Notes: generated from the letters alone by a model not told the origin. Shown: positions 1 to 5,834, counted from the first letter of the stretch. The stretch is 5,834 nt of DNA from an uncultured Porphyromonas sp. (GCA_900554935.1 USJF01000089.1:1-5834), one strand, 5' to 3'. Translations and numbers: made by a program.

Positions 1-657
1 TGGTCCTGAGAGCCCGCCGGTAACGGTGGAGAGAATGGGCCTACGTCGCTCGGCATCCACTGCCATTCCGAGGAAGGTATTGACGAGTGAGAGGGCGTCG
101 GCACCGTGTTGCTCGGCAATAGTGGCCATCTTGGCGATGTCGGTGACGTTGGGGGAGAGCTTTACGATAAGGGTGTGGTGGTAGACTTTACGTATTTCCG
201 AGACAATCTCAGCGATGCCCTTTTCGGAAACTCCGAAGGCCATACCACCATTCTTTACGTTGGGGCAGGATATATTGAGCTCCATAGCGTGGATGCCTGG
301 GAGGTCGTTCACGGCCGATGCAACGGCGATGTAGTCGTCGATGGTGGAGCCATTAACGTTGGGAATGATTTCGGTGCCTAGTTGGATCGCTTCTGGATAA
401 ATGTGGTCGATGTAGTGCCGTAGCCCTAGGTTTTGCAGTCCTACCGCATTGAGCATCCCCGAGGGGGTCTCTGCCATCCTCTGTGGGGCATTGCCTTCTC
501 TTGGCTCTAGGGTAGTGCCTTTGGTGAAGATGGCTCCGAGCTGCTTTACATCGTATATTCTATTCATCAGCACTCCATCTCCGAAGGTGCCTGATGCTGT
601 GGTGATGGGATTTTTAAGTTGTAGCTCCCCGATCTGTACCTCTAAATTCCTTTTCAT
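1..657 (-). CDS. pyrD: Dihydroorotate dehydrogenase B (NAD+), catalytic subunit PyrD, C-terminus cut off by window edge
   Basis: This is the FMN-containing catalytic subunit of type 1B dihydroorotate dehydrogenase, which oxidises dihydroorotate to orotate in cytosolic de novo pyrimidine synthesis and passes electrons to PyrK. I translated the minus strand from the ATG at 657-655; it stays open for 219 codons to base 1, so roughly the last 80-90 residues of a family protein of about 300 are outside the window. Visible motifs are ASGTFG (21-26), TKGTTLEPR (45-53, with the lysine expected to contact FMN/orotate), NAVGLQN (70-76), NISCPN (128-133, whose Cys131 is the expected catalytic base of class 1 enzymes), KLSPN (166-170), VNT (192-194) and GGLSGP (214-219). 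The start is supported by a family-like N-terminus and by its position 12 bases after the pyrK stop, which suggests co-transcription. Nothing visible looks broken. Type 1B rather than 1A is inferred from the pyrK neighbour and the Cys motif. Confidence 0.95.
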   Translation of the reverse strand, partial: MKRNLEVQIGELQLKNPITTASGTFGDGVLMNRIYDVKQLGAIFTKGTTLEPREGNAPQRMAETPSGMLNAVGLQNLGLRHYIDHIYPEAIQLGTEIIPNVNGSTIDDYIAVASAVNDLPGIHAMELNISCPNVKNGGMAFGVSEKGIAEIVSEIRKVYHHTLIVKLSPNVTDIAKMATIAEQHGADALSLVNTFLGMAVDAERRRPILSTVTGGLSGP

Positions 658-669
658 ACCTGCTCTATT

Positions 670-1452
670 TTATTCCCAAAGTAATTGTGATGTATGGAAT
701 ACGGGCCCGTCGTGGCAGACGGTTTGGTGCCCCTTCATGGTCGGCTCTACGCAACAAAGGCATACGCCGATACCGCATGCCATCTTATTTTCGAGAGAGG
801 CTTGTGCGGGGAGTCCTTGTTGCTTTGCCCAATGGGCAACGGCCTTCATCATAGGGGTAGGTCCACACATATATATATGTGTGAAGTGACCTTCATGTAG
901 AATTGGGTGGTCGGTCACGAACCCTTGGCTACCAAGCGAAACATCTTCGGTGGAGATATGGAGAGTGCCTAGCTCCTCAAAGTGGCGGAGGTTGGAGAAG
1001 TGGGCTTGGCTCCTAGCACCGAGTAGAAAGCTGGGGGTGATGCCTTGCTGTTTCATCTCCTTACCGAGGGCATACATAGGGGCTACGCCTACGCCTCCGC
1101 CTACTAGTAGCGGATGGCTCCCTATAGGTGGTAGCTCGAAGCTATTGCCTAGGGGCAGGAGAATCTGGTACTCTGCTCCGACGGGAGCCTGCATCAGTAG
1201 TTGGGTGGCGCGACCTGCCGATTGTATCAATAGGCTGAGCACACGCTCGTTGCTATCGTAGATGGAGATGGGGCGCCGAAGGAGGAGCCCATCGGGGGCT
1301 TTTACCCAAACTTGCACAAACTGTCCGGGGGCGAAGCTGGGTAGCTCTGTGCCTTCTTCTACTGGGGTGAAGTGGCCAAGAAAGAGCCGGTCGGAGTACT
1401 CTTCGCGCTCTACTAGCTTCATCTTTAAGTCCAATAATCTCTCTCTGCTCAT
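670..1452 (-). CDS. pyrK: Dihydroorotate dehydrogenase B, electron transfer subunit PyrK (FAD / [2Fe-2S])
   Basis: A 260-residue protein, full length for the family. It takes electrons from the FMN of PyrD and delivers them through a [2Fe-2S] cluster and FAD to NAD+. The N-terminal ferredoxin-reductase-like FAD domain carries PGQFVQV (42-48) and RRPISIYD (59-66). The NAD-binding domain has the glycine-rich run GGGVGVAPM (118-126) and MCGPTPMM (195-202). The C-terminal cluster-binding loop CGIGVCLCC (226-234) plus Cys246 before HDGPVF matches the usual CxxxxCxxC...C arrangement; Cys233 is an extra cysteine next to the expected ligand Cys234. The ATG at 1452 is preferred over the internal Met11 because residues 5-15 match the usual N-terminal strand of the family and a -7 box lies about 40 bases upstream. 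It is the first gene of a leftward pyrK-pyrD unit. The large open frames on the opposite strand are shadows. Confidence 0.96.
   Translation of the reverse strand: MSRERLLDLKMKLVEREEYSDRLFLGHFTPVEEGTELPSFAPGQFVQVWVKAPDGLLLRRPISIYDSNERVLSLLIQSAGRATQLLMQAPVGAEYQILLPLGNSFELPPIGSHPLLVGGGVGVAPMYALGKEMKQQGITPSFLLGARSQAHFSNLRHFEELGTLHISTEDVSLGSQGFVTDHPILHEGHFTHIYMCGPTPMMKAVAHWAKQQGLPAQASLENKMACGIGVCLCCVEPTMKGHQTVCHDGPVFHTSQLLWE
864..883. repeat. 20-bp perfect palindrome inside pyrK
   Basis: The 20 bases form an exact palindrome, CACACA then (TA)4 then TGTGTG. It encodes the conserved THIYMC part of the PyrK NAD-domain motif. The low complexity makes a chance origin likely, but it could fold as an mRNA hairpin or extrude in DNA. 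Confidence 0.4.
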
Positions 1453-1557
1453 GTGGTATCTTTTGGTGGAGTTAATTCTTCTTTCTTTGCAAAAGTAGCT
1501 ATAAATTCCTATACCAGCGGATTATTGCTATATTTACAAAAGATATTATTGGACTTA
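1426..1557. repeat. 13-bp perfect inverted repeat bracketing the pyrK / J-like divergent promoter region
   Basis: The arms are TAAGTCCAATAAT at 1426-1438 and its exact reverse complement at 1545-1557. The left arm lies inside pyrK codons 5-9. The right arm ends 7 bases before the ATG of the divergent J-like gene. Each of the two divergent transcripts would therefore carry the same sense sequence, ATTATTGGACTTA, near its translation start. The repeat itself is directly visible; a role such as an operator, an RNA-level site or a relic of an inverted duplication is inference only. Confidence 0.5.
1490..1497 (-). promoter_or_regulatory. Bacteroidota-type -7 promoter box for pyrKD
   Basis: Read on the minus strand this is TACTTTTG, an exact match to the Bacteroides sigma-ABfr -7 consensus TAnnTTTG, 37 bases before the pyrK ATG. 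That would give a 5' leader of about 30 nucleotides. I could not find a convincing -33 TTG at the usual spacing, so the call rests on the -7 box and its position alone. It overlaps the short palindrome TTTGCAAA (1486-1493). Confidence 0.5.
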
Positions 1558-1564
1558 TGGTATT

Positions 1565-2377
1565 ATGGCATCAATTGATTGGTCACCTCATGAGCGTGCT
1601 CTAAGAGAGGAGTATAAGCTACTATCACAGGAGTTTTCGCAGGTTTATACGGAGCATCAGGATCTCATTAATTCAGTTGGCCCTCGGCTTTCGGCAGAGT
1701 ATCTGCAAGCGGTGGGGCAGCTGCAGTATGAGATATTGCAACTTCAGCTGGAGATAAAACTACTGGCGATGCGGGAGAACTTGCTTCGTCAATATGTGAA
1801 TAGGGATGAGACGCCCGATTTGGAGTGTGTGGATAAAGAGCTAGAGAAGGTACGAGAGGAGTACAATGCGACCCTGAAGCAGGAGGGTGAAAAGCTCTAT
1901 TATGCCAAGGAGTATCTTAAGTCGCCTGAGCTTTCGCCCGATGAGAGTAAGGAGATTCGTAGGCTTTACCAGACGATTGTGAAGCTGGTACACCCTGACC
2001 TTCACCCAGAGGCAACGGAGGAGATGATCGAGGTATTTCGCAGAGCCACGCAACTGTATAAGGAGGCGGATCTAGATGGTATTCGGGACCTCTATAATGT
2101 GGTGATCTTTAGACATCCCACGGAGGGGATAGATGTGACCAGCGGAATAGAGTACGAGATAGAGCAACTGAAGGGGCGGATATCGAAGCTGAGGAGCAAG
2201 ATTACGGCACTTTGGCAGACGTTTCCATTTACTTTTGCTAAGGAGCTTGCCGACCCTATGTGGGTGGAGCAACGGCAACGGGACTTGGCTGAGACGATCC
2301 GGCAATTGGAGGAGCGTAAGGCGAAGATGAAGGAAATCATTACGCTCTTGGAGGAGTATGAATCACAAGGTTTTTGA
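1565..2377 (+). CDS. Coiled-coil protein with central J-like (HPD) segment, DnaJ-related
   Basis: A 270-residue, strongly charged and apparently soluble protein with no signal peptide or membrane segment. Long amphipathic, Glu/Lys/Leu-rich helices at about 8-77 and 85-118, and again at 195-265, look like coiled coils. Between them, residues 126-178 resemble helices II and III of a J domain: a basic helix (KEIRRLYQTIVKL), the HPD tripeptide at His143-Pro144-Asp145, then a helix ending FRRATQLYKEADLDGIRDL. The HPD loop is what J proteins use to stimulate the Hsp70 (DnaK) ATPase, so an Hsp70 co-chaperone role is a reasonable inference. The canonical helix I and the G/F and zinc regions of DnaJ are absent. 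The ATG at 1565 has no clear Shine-Dalgarno, as is usual in Bacteroidota; the ATG at 1557 is out of frame. It is divergent from pyrK and almost touches the HIRAN gene downstream, so the two are probably co-transcribed. The substrate is unknown. Confidence 0.8.
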   Translation: MASIDWSPHERALREEYKLLSQEFSQVYTEHQDLINSVGPRLSAEYLQAVGQLQYEILQLQLEIKLLAMRENLLRQYVNRDETPDLECVDKELEKVREEYNATLKQEGEKLYYAKEYLKSPELSPDESKEIRRLYQTIVKLVHPDLHPEATEEMIEVFRRATQLYKEADLDGIRDLYNVVIFRHPTEGIDVTSGIEYEIEQLKGRISKLRSKITALWQTFPFTFAKELADPMWVEQRQRDLAETIRQLEERKAKMKEIITLLEEYESQGF

Positions 2378-2379
2378 TT

Positions 2380-2775
2380 ATGGCAGAGCAAGGTGGTATT
2401 ACTCCATTAGATGATAAGCTCCTTGCCTTGATAGGCACTGGGGGTATCAATAGTTTGGGACTTCCAAAGCAGGAGATCTTTTTACTGGATATCATCGTGG
2501 CAGGGACTACGCATGTGGATAATATCCAGGAACTAAAGAAACAGATTGTACCTGGCACGCTACTGAAGATGGTGCGGCGACCTAAGAATATCTACGATGA
2601 AAAGGCAATCGCTCTCTTTATGGGTGCGGATAGGATTGGATATGTACCTCGGACGCTTAACCTTATCATTTCCCGCTTGATGGATGCGGGTAAGGAGTTT
2701 TACGCCAAGGTGACATCGGTGACGGAGCGGGGTGAGTGGGTCCGTATTGATGCTAAGATCTATATGGTGGAGTAG
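2380..2775 (+). CDS. Stand-alone HIRAN-domain protein
   Basis: A 131-residue protein that is mostly one HIRAN domain (about 33-128). HIRAN domains are known from HLTF/Rad5-type SNF2 helicases, where they bind 3' ends of single-stranded DNA, and also occur alone in bacteria, where their role is poorly defined. Visible family features are the strand with VAGTTHV (40-46), Pro58-Gly59, RRPKNIYDEKAIALF (66-80), IGYVPRTLN (86-94) and a C-terminal strand WVRIDAKIYMV. The first 30 residues are a less conserved lead-in. I chose the ATG at 2380, two bases after the preceding stop and with an AAGG at 2367-2370 as a possible ribosome site. A TTG at 2374, overlapping the upstream gene, would add only two residues. 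The tight spacing suggests translational coupling with the J-like protein. No nuclease or helicase domain is attached, so nucleic-acid binding is inferred from the family only. Confidence 0.85.
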   Translation: MAEQGGITPLDDKLLALIGTGGINSLGLPKQEIFLLDIIVAGTTHVDNIQELKKQIVPGTLLKMVRRPKNIYDEKAIALFMGADRIGYVPRTLNLIISRLMDAGKEFYAKVTSVTERGEWVRIDAKIYMVE

Positions 2776-2863
2776 GGCTGAGATGAACGAGCGGAAGTAC
2801 TCCTCAAAGGAATTAACACTTTAATATGCCATTAATAAATAAGGTTATTTCAAAAAAACTTGT

Positions 2864-2871
2864 TACCTTTG
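2864..2871 (+). promoter_or_regulatory. Bacteroidota-type -7 promoter box upstream of the secreted peptide gene
   Basis: TACCTTTG is an exact match to the TAnnTTTG -7 consensus and sits 55 bases before the ATG at 2927, in a strongly AT-rich spacer. No clear -33 TTG is seen; the nearest candidate is a TTATTT run at 2845-2850. Just upstream, AAATAA and TTATTT (2837-2850) form a small inverted repeat around a GG centre. Just downstream, CACTTT (2878-2883) and GAAGTG (2889-2894) could pair as a short hairpin at the 5' end of the transcript. Starting a new transcript here would separate the downstream genes from the J-like/HIRAN unit. Confidence 0.5.
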
Positions 2872-2926
2872 GATTGTCACTTTTAATGGAAGTGCGTATA
2901 TATTAATTTAAACTCGTTTTTTTATT

Positions 2927-3145
2927 ATGAAGAAATTGTTGTTATTTGGGGCATCATCTTTGTTGTTCGCTTTTACTTCTAGTGGTGCTTCTTCAATGGG
3001 AAACACGATAAAAGTAACGACCTCGTGTGGAGAAGAGACTTGGCTTTATGAATATCCTGGTACGGATATGGGACAAGTAATGGAAGACATACAAGCGATA
3101 GAAGAGTTTTTATGTGGAGGTAATCAAGTGGAAGGTAAAAGTTAA
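2927..3145 (+). CDS. Small secreted peptide with two cysteines, unrecognised family
   Basis: A 72-residue product I cannot assign to a named family. It begins with a typical signal peptide: MKK, a hydrophobic core (LLLFGASSLLFAF, 4-16), then small polar residues with a likely cleavage near 21-23. The predicted mature part is about 50 residues, acidic, with exactly two cysteines (34 and 63) that could form a disulfide after export. A short amphipathic helix (about 48-62, MGQVMEDIQAIEEFL) precedes Cys63-Gly-Gly. No lipobox cysteine is present, so it is probably periplasmic or secreted rather than a lipoprotein. It is preceded by a -7 box and an AT-rich leader, and followed by a hairpin and then a GLPGLI/receptor pair on the same strand. 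Signal peptide, length, good start and promoter argue that it is a real gene despite its size. Its role is unknown. Confidence 0.7.
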   Translation: MKKLLLFGASSLLFAFTSSGASSMGNTIKVTTSCGEETWLYEYPGTDMGQVMEDIQAIEEFLCGGNQVEGKS

Positions 3146-3195
3146 TACATATCGCTTTTATCTCTAATGTTAATTTAGAATCACGGAAGAAGACA

Positions 3196-3241
3196 CCAAC
3201 CGCAAACAGCTCGTAGCTCTACTAAGAAGGTTTGCGGTTGG
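3196..3241 (+). terminator. Strong hairpin: possible terminator of the peptide gene or leader element of the GLPGLI gene
   Basis: CCAACCGCAAAC (3196-3207) and its exact reverse complement (3230-3241) form a perfect 12-bp stem with a 22-base loop. It begins 50 bases after the peptide gene's stop and ends 39 bases before the next ATG. The sequence after the stem is T-rich but broken by Gs (ATTGTTATTTGGTTTT), which fits a weak intrinsic terminator or an attenuator less than perfectly. The loop contains two AGCT copies (3208-3211 and 3215-3218). The pairing is directly visible; the function is inferred. I see no strong -7 box between it and the GLPGLI start, so partial readthrough from the upstream promoter is possible. 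Confidence 0.5.
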
Positions 3242-3280
3242 ATTGTTATTTGGTTTTACGTTTATAATTGTGGTAACTAT

Positions 3281-4147
3281 ATGAAAGTACTTAAGTCTGT
3301 TTTACTGGTGTCTGTTGCACTTCTTTTCTCAGTTGAGTGGTTGTCAGCACAAACTATTGACGCCCCTTGGCTTACGGAGAAGAAGTTGGAAGCCACCCCA
3401 AAGACCCTATTTGACAAGAGTCATCTACGGGTCTATTACCAGCTTTATTACCGGCCTAATCACGAGGTGAAGGATGTGAAGGCGGAGGCGCTTACTATTC
3501 TTTTGGTGGGCGACAAAGCTTTGATGTACGAAGACTACAACATCTTGAGATGCGATTCACTTGAGAGGGAGTATGTGGAGGCAGGAAAAACTGCGGGCGA
3601 GTATCTGGGAGTAGCTCTTAAACTCAAAACTTCAGTGAAAGATCAGGTGATTACATTGCTCGATCAAAATAAAATTATCTATGCACTGAACTCCATTGCC
3701 TTTAACAACTACTACTATGAGGAAGAGATCCCGACTTTCGACTGGCAACTATGGGACGAACAGAAAACCATCTCTGGCTTGGAGTGTCGGAAAGCGACTA
3801 TGCACTTCAGAGGGAGGGATTACGTGGCGTGGTACTGTCCTGAGGTCGCTCTTCCCTATGGTCCTTACAAGTTTGGGGGGCTTCCAGGAATTATTGTAGA
3901 AATCTACGACACTGAAATGGACTATCAATTTACGCTGGTCCAGATGCAACAAGGTGACTTGGGGGATCAGATTGGGTTTAATTTTGACAATAATAGGTTG
4001 ATGAAAACCTCTCGTGCTAATGCGATGAGAGCATTGGAAAACTACCGCAAGGACCCAGGAAGGATGATATCTCAGAAAGCGAGAAGAAGAGATGGAAAAC
4101 CGTTTGTAGGTAAGCCTATTCCACATAATCCAATTGAACTGAAGTAG
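3281..4147 (+). CDS. GLPGLI family protein (secreted, Bacteroidota-specific)
   Basis: A 288-residue exported protein of the GLPGLI family, named after its best-conserved motif, here GLPGII at 200-205 within GPYKFGGLPGIIVEIYD. It starts with a signal peptide (hydrophobic 6-18, likely cleavage after SAQ near residue 24). Other family features are the tyrosine-rich strand LRVYYQLYYRP (49-59), DWQLWDE (154-160), GLECRKATMHFRGRDYVAWY (166-185) and the C-terminal NPIEL (283-287). Cys169 and Cys186 flank the conserved block and could form a disulfide; Cys91 is additional. The family is widespread in Bacteroidota and has no firmly established biochemical role. It is usually found next to large outer-membrane receptor-like proteins, as here, where the next gene starts 11 bases after the stop. 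Length is normal and nothing is truncated. The antisense open frame over 3749-4126 is a shadow. Confidence 0.95.
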   Translation: MKVLKSVLLVSVALLFSVEWLSAQTIDAPWLTEKKLEATPKTLFDKSHLRVYYQLYYRPNHEVKDVKAEALTILLVGDKALMYEDYNILRCDSLEREYVEAGKTAGEYLGVALKLKTSVKDQVITLLDQNKIIYALNSIAFNNYYYEEEIPTFDWQLWDEQKTISGLECRKATMHFRGRDYVAWYCPEVALPYGPYKFGGLPGIIVEIYDTEMDYQFTLVQMQQGDLGDQIGFNFDNNRLMKTSRANAMRALENYRKDPGRMISQKARRRDGKPFVGKPIPHNPIELK

Positions 4148-4158
4148 TTGTCCTATCC

Positions 4159-5834
4159 ATGACGAAGCAACTACTCCTCTTGCTCCTCTGTCTTATCCCT
4201 TCTTTGCTTTTTGCACAGAGTGCAAAACTGAAGCTGGAGGTATCAGATGCGGCTAGCCATAGCCCTATAGGGTCTGCTGTGCTCACCTATTATGACCCTT
4301 CTGGTCATCAGCTCGGCTACGTGCTCACCAATAGTTCTGGAGTGGCTTTTCTGCCCACTACCAATCAACTCCACAAAGTACGCATCAAGAAGATGGGCTA
4401 CCATGGGAAGGAGGTAGAGCTATCGGGAACCGAAAAAGAAGTAATTAAGGTGGTTTTGGAGGAAAAGGGAGAGATGCTTCCTGAGTTTGTCTATGCCATT
4501 CCTGCGATTCAACGTAAGAACGATACTATTGTGTACAATGCGGGTTCGTTTATCACGCAAAAAGATACTTACCTTCGTGACTTATTGGAGAAGTTGCCAG
4601 GGGTGCGAATCAATAAAATCGGAAAGGTCTACTACCAAGGCGAGCCCATCAAACGTTTTTATATCGAGGGGAAGGACCTGCTAGGGAGTCAGTATTCACT
4701 TGCTACGGAGAACCTGTCGGTTGAGTCTGTTTCTAAAGTAGAGATCCTAGAGCAGTATCAGGATGTCAAACTACTTCAAGGTATTGTGCCTGAGTCCAAG
4801 AGCTCTATGAATATCGTGCTGAAAGAGAGTTACAAGACGAGGTACTTTGGCTACATAGAGGGTGGTATAGGGTATGAGCCCCTTCTCTATGAAAGCAAAG
4901 CCAATGCTACAAAAGTGAGCAAGTCTCCCCTACAGTATTATGTCATCGGTTCTGCAGATAATCATAGGGCTGAAAGTGTCAGCACGCCCCTCAGCATCAA
5001 TGTATCTGAACTCAATAGCCTTGCCCCACAAAATGGCGTTCGATCCTCTACTGGTATTGGGGGGAAACCGATTGATGCCAAATACTATATTCGAAATAGA
5101 AGTTGGCAACTCTCAACCAATGGACTCTTGAGCTTTTCGGAAGAGGCTCAACTAAGGCTTAACTTGACTGGTGGGCACGATTGGTTGGGGCAAGAGGAAG
5201 AGGAGACGGAGCTATATAAAGAGCTTAATCAAAGCATCAGTGAGCGGAGAATTAACGAGAGTGGACTGACGAGATTTTGCCCTACACTTGCCTTTGAGCT
5301 CAATAGCCGTAATAAGTATGTCAGTGATAAGCTGGTGGCGGATATGGGGTGGAGCGAGCGATTTAATCATATATATGGAAGCAAGAGAGAGCTCACCTAC
5401 CGACCCCGGCACAATTATTGGTGGCTTCAGAACAACCTCGAAACCACACTTCCACTTAAGGAGGATCGTAGTCTACTAGGCAGAGTCTATAGTAAAATCC
5501 TATATGGAGCGTCGAGCAATCACTTAGGGATTGAGGGGTTGGACAATCCACTTTTCCAAAACGAATGGCAGGCGAAGCATGGGTTTGAAACCCATATTGG
5601 TTTGCCTAAGTCAATGACGCTCTCCATATCCATTGATGACCACCTTTTCATCAGAAAGTATGAGGTGGATAGAGTGGAGAATGAGTTGGTACACAATGAA
5701 TTGGAGTTGAACCCTCGATGGGCTATCCCTTTCATGCAGAAACGGGGACGACTCACCTTGGGTGCAGTGCTGACACATACGACTCAGAGGATTGCAGACC
5801 AAACAACATACCTTTGGGATTTATCTCCAAGTTT
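4159..5834 (+). CDS. Outer-membrane receptor-like beta-barrel protein with carboxypeptidase-regulatory-like domain, C-terminus cut off by window edge
   Basis: I read this frame by hand from the ATG at 4159. It has no stop up to the last base (558 codons plus two bases), while proteins of this kind usually run to about 850-950 residues, so the rest lies beyond the window. A signal peptide (hydrophobic 4-18, likely cleavage after LLFA) precedes a carboxypeptidase-regulatory-like Ig-type domain (about 24-100). A plug-like region follows at about 118-222, with RKNDTIVYN (119-127), LRDLLEKLPGVRIN (139-152), YYQGEPIKRFYIEGKDLLG (158-176) and SVSKVEILEQYQ (190-201). From about 225 on, alternating polar/aromatic strands look like the start of an outer-membrane barrel. 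This is the usual partner of GLPGLI proteins, and the 11-base spacing implies one transcript. It resembles TonB-dependent receptors, but active transport is not shown and I see no clear TonB box. The cargo is unknown. A plus-strand open frame at 4487-4684 is a shadow. Confidence 0.9.
   Translation, partial: MTKQLLLLLLCLIPSLLFAQSAKLKLEVSDAASHSPIGSAVLTYYDPSGHQLGYVLTNSSGVAFLPTTNQLHKVRIKKMGYHGKEVELSGTEKEVIKVVLEEKGEMLPEFVYAIPAIQRKNDTIVYNAGSFITQKDTYLRDLLEKLPGVRINKIGKVYYQGEPIKRFYIEGKDLLGSQYSLATENLSVESVSKVEILEQYQDVKLLQGIVPESKSSMNIVLKESYKTRYFGYIEGGIGYEPLLYESKANATKVSKSPLQYYVIGSADNHRAESVSTPLSINVSELNSLAPQNGVRSSTGIGGKPIDAKYYIRNRSWQLSTNGLLSFSEEAQLRLNLTGGHDWLGQEEEETELYKELNQSISERRINESGLTRFCPTLAFELNSRNKYVSDKLVADMGWSERFNHIYGSKRELTYRPRHNYWWLQNNLETTLPLKEDRSLLGRVYSKILYGASSNHLGIEGLDNPLFQNEWQAKHGFETHIGLPKSMTLSISIDDHLFIRKYEVDRVENELVHNELELNPRWAIPFMQKRGRLTLGAVLTHTTQRIADQTTYLWDLSPS

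Noticed and set aside
106..1498. Several plus-strand open frames opposite the pyr genes (for example 106-381, 449-889, 950-1261, 1262-1498)
   Set aside because: They are antisense to pyrD and pyrK, whose minus-strand translations show full sets of conserved motifs; the plus-strand products look like no protein family.
1529..1536. TATATTTA as a -7 box for the J-like gene
   Set aside because: It misses the G of the TAnnTTTG consensus and has no TTG at a usable distance, in a region where AT-rich matches are common.
2821..2835. TTAAT-ATGCC-ATTAA after the HIRAN gene as a terminator
   Set aside because: The stem is only five A-T pairs with no following T run, too weak to call.
3116..3125. Gly-Gly in the small peptide as a leader-peptide cleavage site like that of bacteriocin precursors
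   Set aside because: The Gly-Gly is near the C-terminus and the protein already has an N-terminal signal peptide, so only a few residues would follow the cut.
3263..3270. TATAATTG as a -7 box for the GLPGLI gene, with a TTG at 3243-3245
   Set aside because: It has one mismatch, and the implied start would leave only about four bases of leader before the ATG.
3749..4126. Minus-strand open frame of 125 codons opposite the GLPGLI gene
   Set aside because: It lies entirely within the well-supported GLPGLI coding region, with no start signals and no recognisable product.
5579..5595. Inverted repeat ATGGGTTT-G-AAACCCAT in the receptor gene
   Set aside because: Eight-base arms around a single base inside coding sequence are readily expected by chance and have no supporting context.

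Overview
The window looks like a chromosomal segment of a Bacteroidota (Bacteroidales) bacterium. A Porphyromonas-like organism is plausible but unproven. The reasons are a GLPGLI-family protein followed by its usual outer-membrane receptor-like partner, start codons without strong Shine-Dalgarno sites, and -7 boxes of the form TAnnTTTG. I see no tRNA, rRNA, CRISPR array, transposase or other mobile element.

Left part (1-1452, minus strand): a pyrimidine-biosynthesis pair, pyrK then pyrD, transcribed leftward. Together they encode the NAD-dependent type 1B dihydroorotate dehydrogenase: the FAD/[2Fe-2S] electron-transfer subunit (complete) and the FMN catalytic subunit (219 N-terminal residues, running off the window at base 1). 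A good -7 box lies just upstream of pyrK.

Middle part (1565-2775, plus strand): a tight two-gene unit, divergent from pyrK. It encodes a coiled-coil protein with a central HPD-containing J-like segment and, two bases after its stop, a stand-alone HIRAN-domain protein. A 13-bp inverted repeat brackets the divergent intergenic region.

Right part (2776-5834, plus strand): an AT-rich spacer with a -7 box leads to a 72-residue secreted peptide with two cysteines. A 12-bp perfect inverted repeat (hairpin) follows, then a GLPGLI-family protein and, 11 bases later, a large outer-membrane receptor-like protein. The receptor has a signal peptide, a carboxypeptidase-regulatory-like domain, a plug-like region and the beginning of a beta-barrel. 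It is open to the end of the window (558 codons seen). The GLPGLI protein and the receptor probably act together in the cell envelope. Whether the small peptide belongs to the same system is the most interesting open question here.
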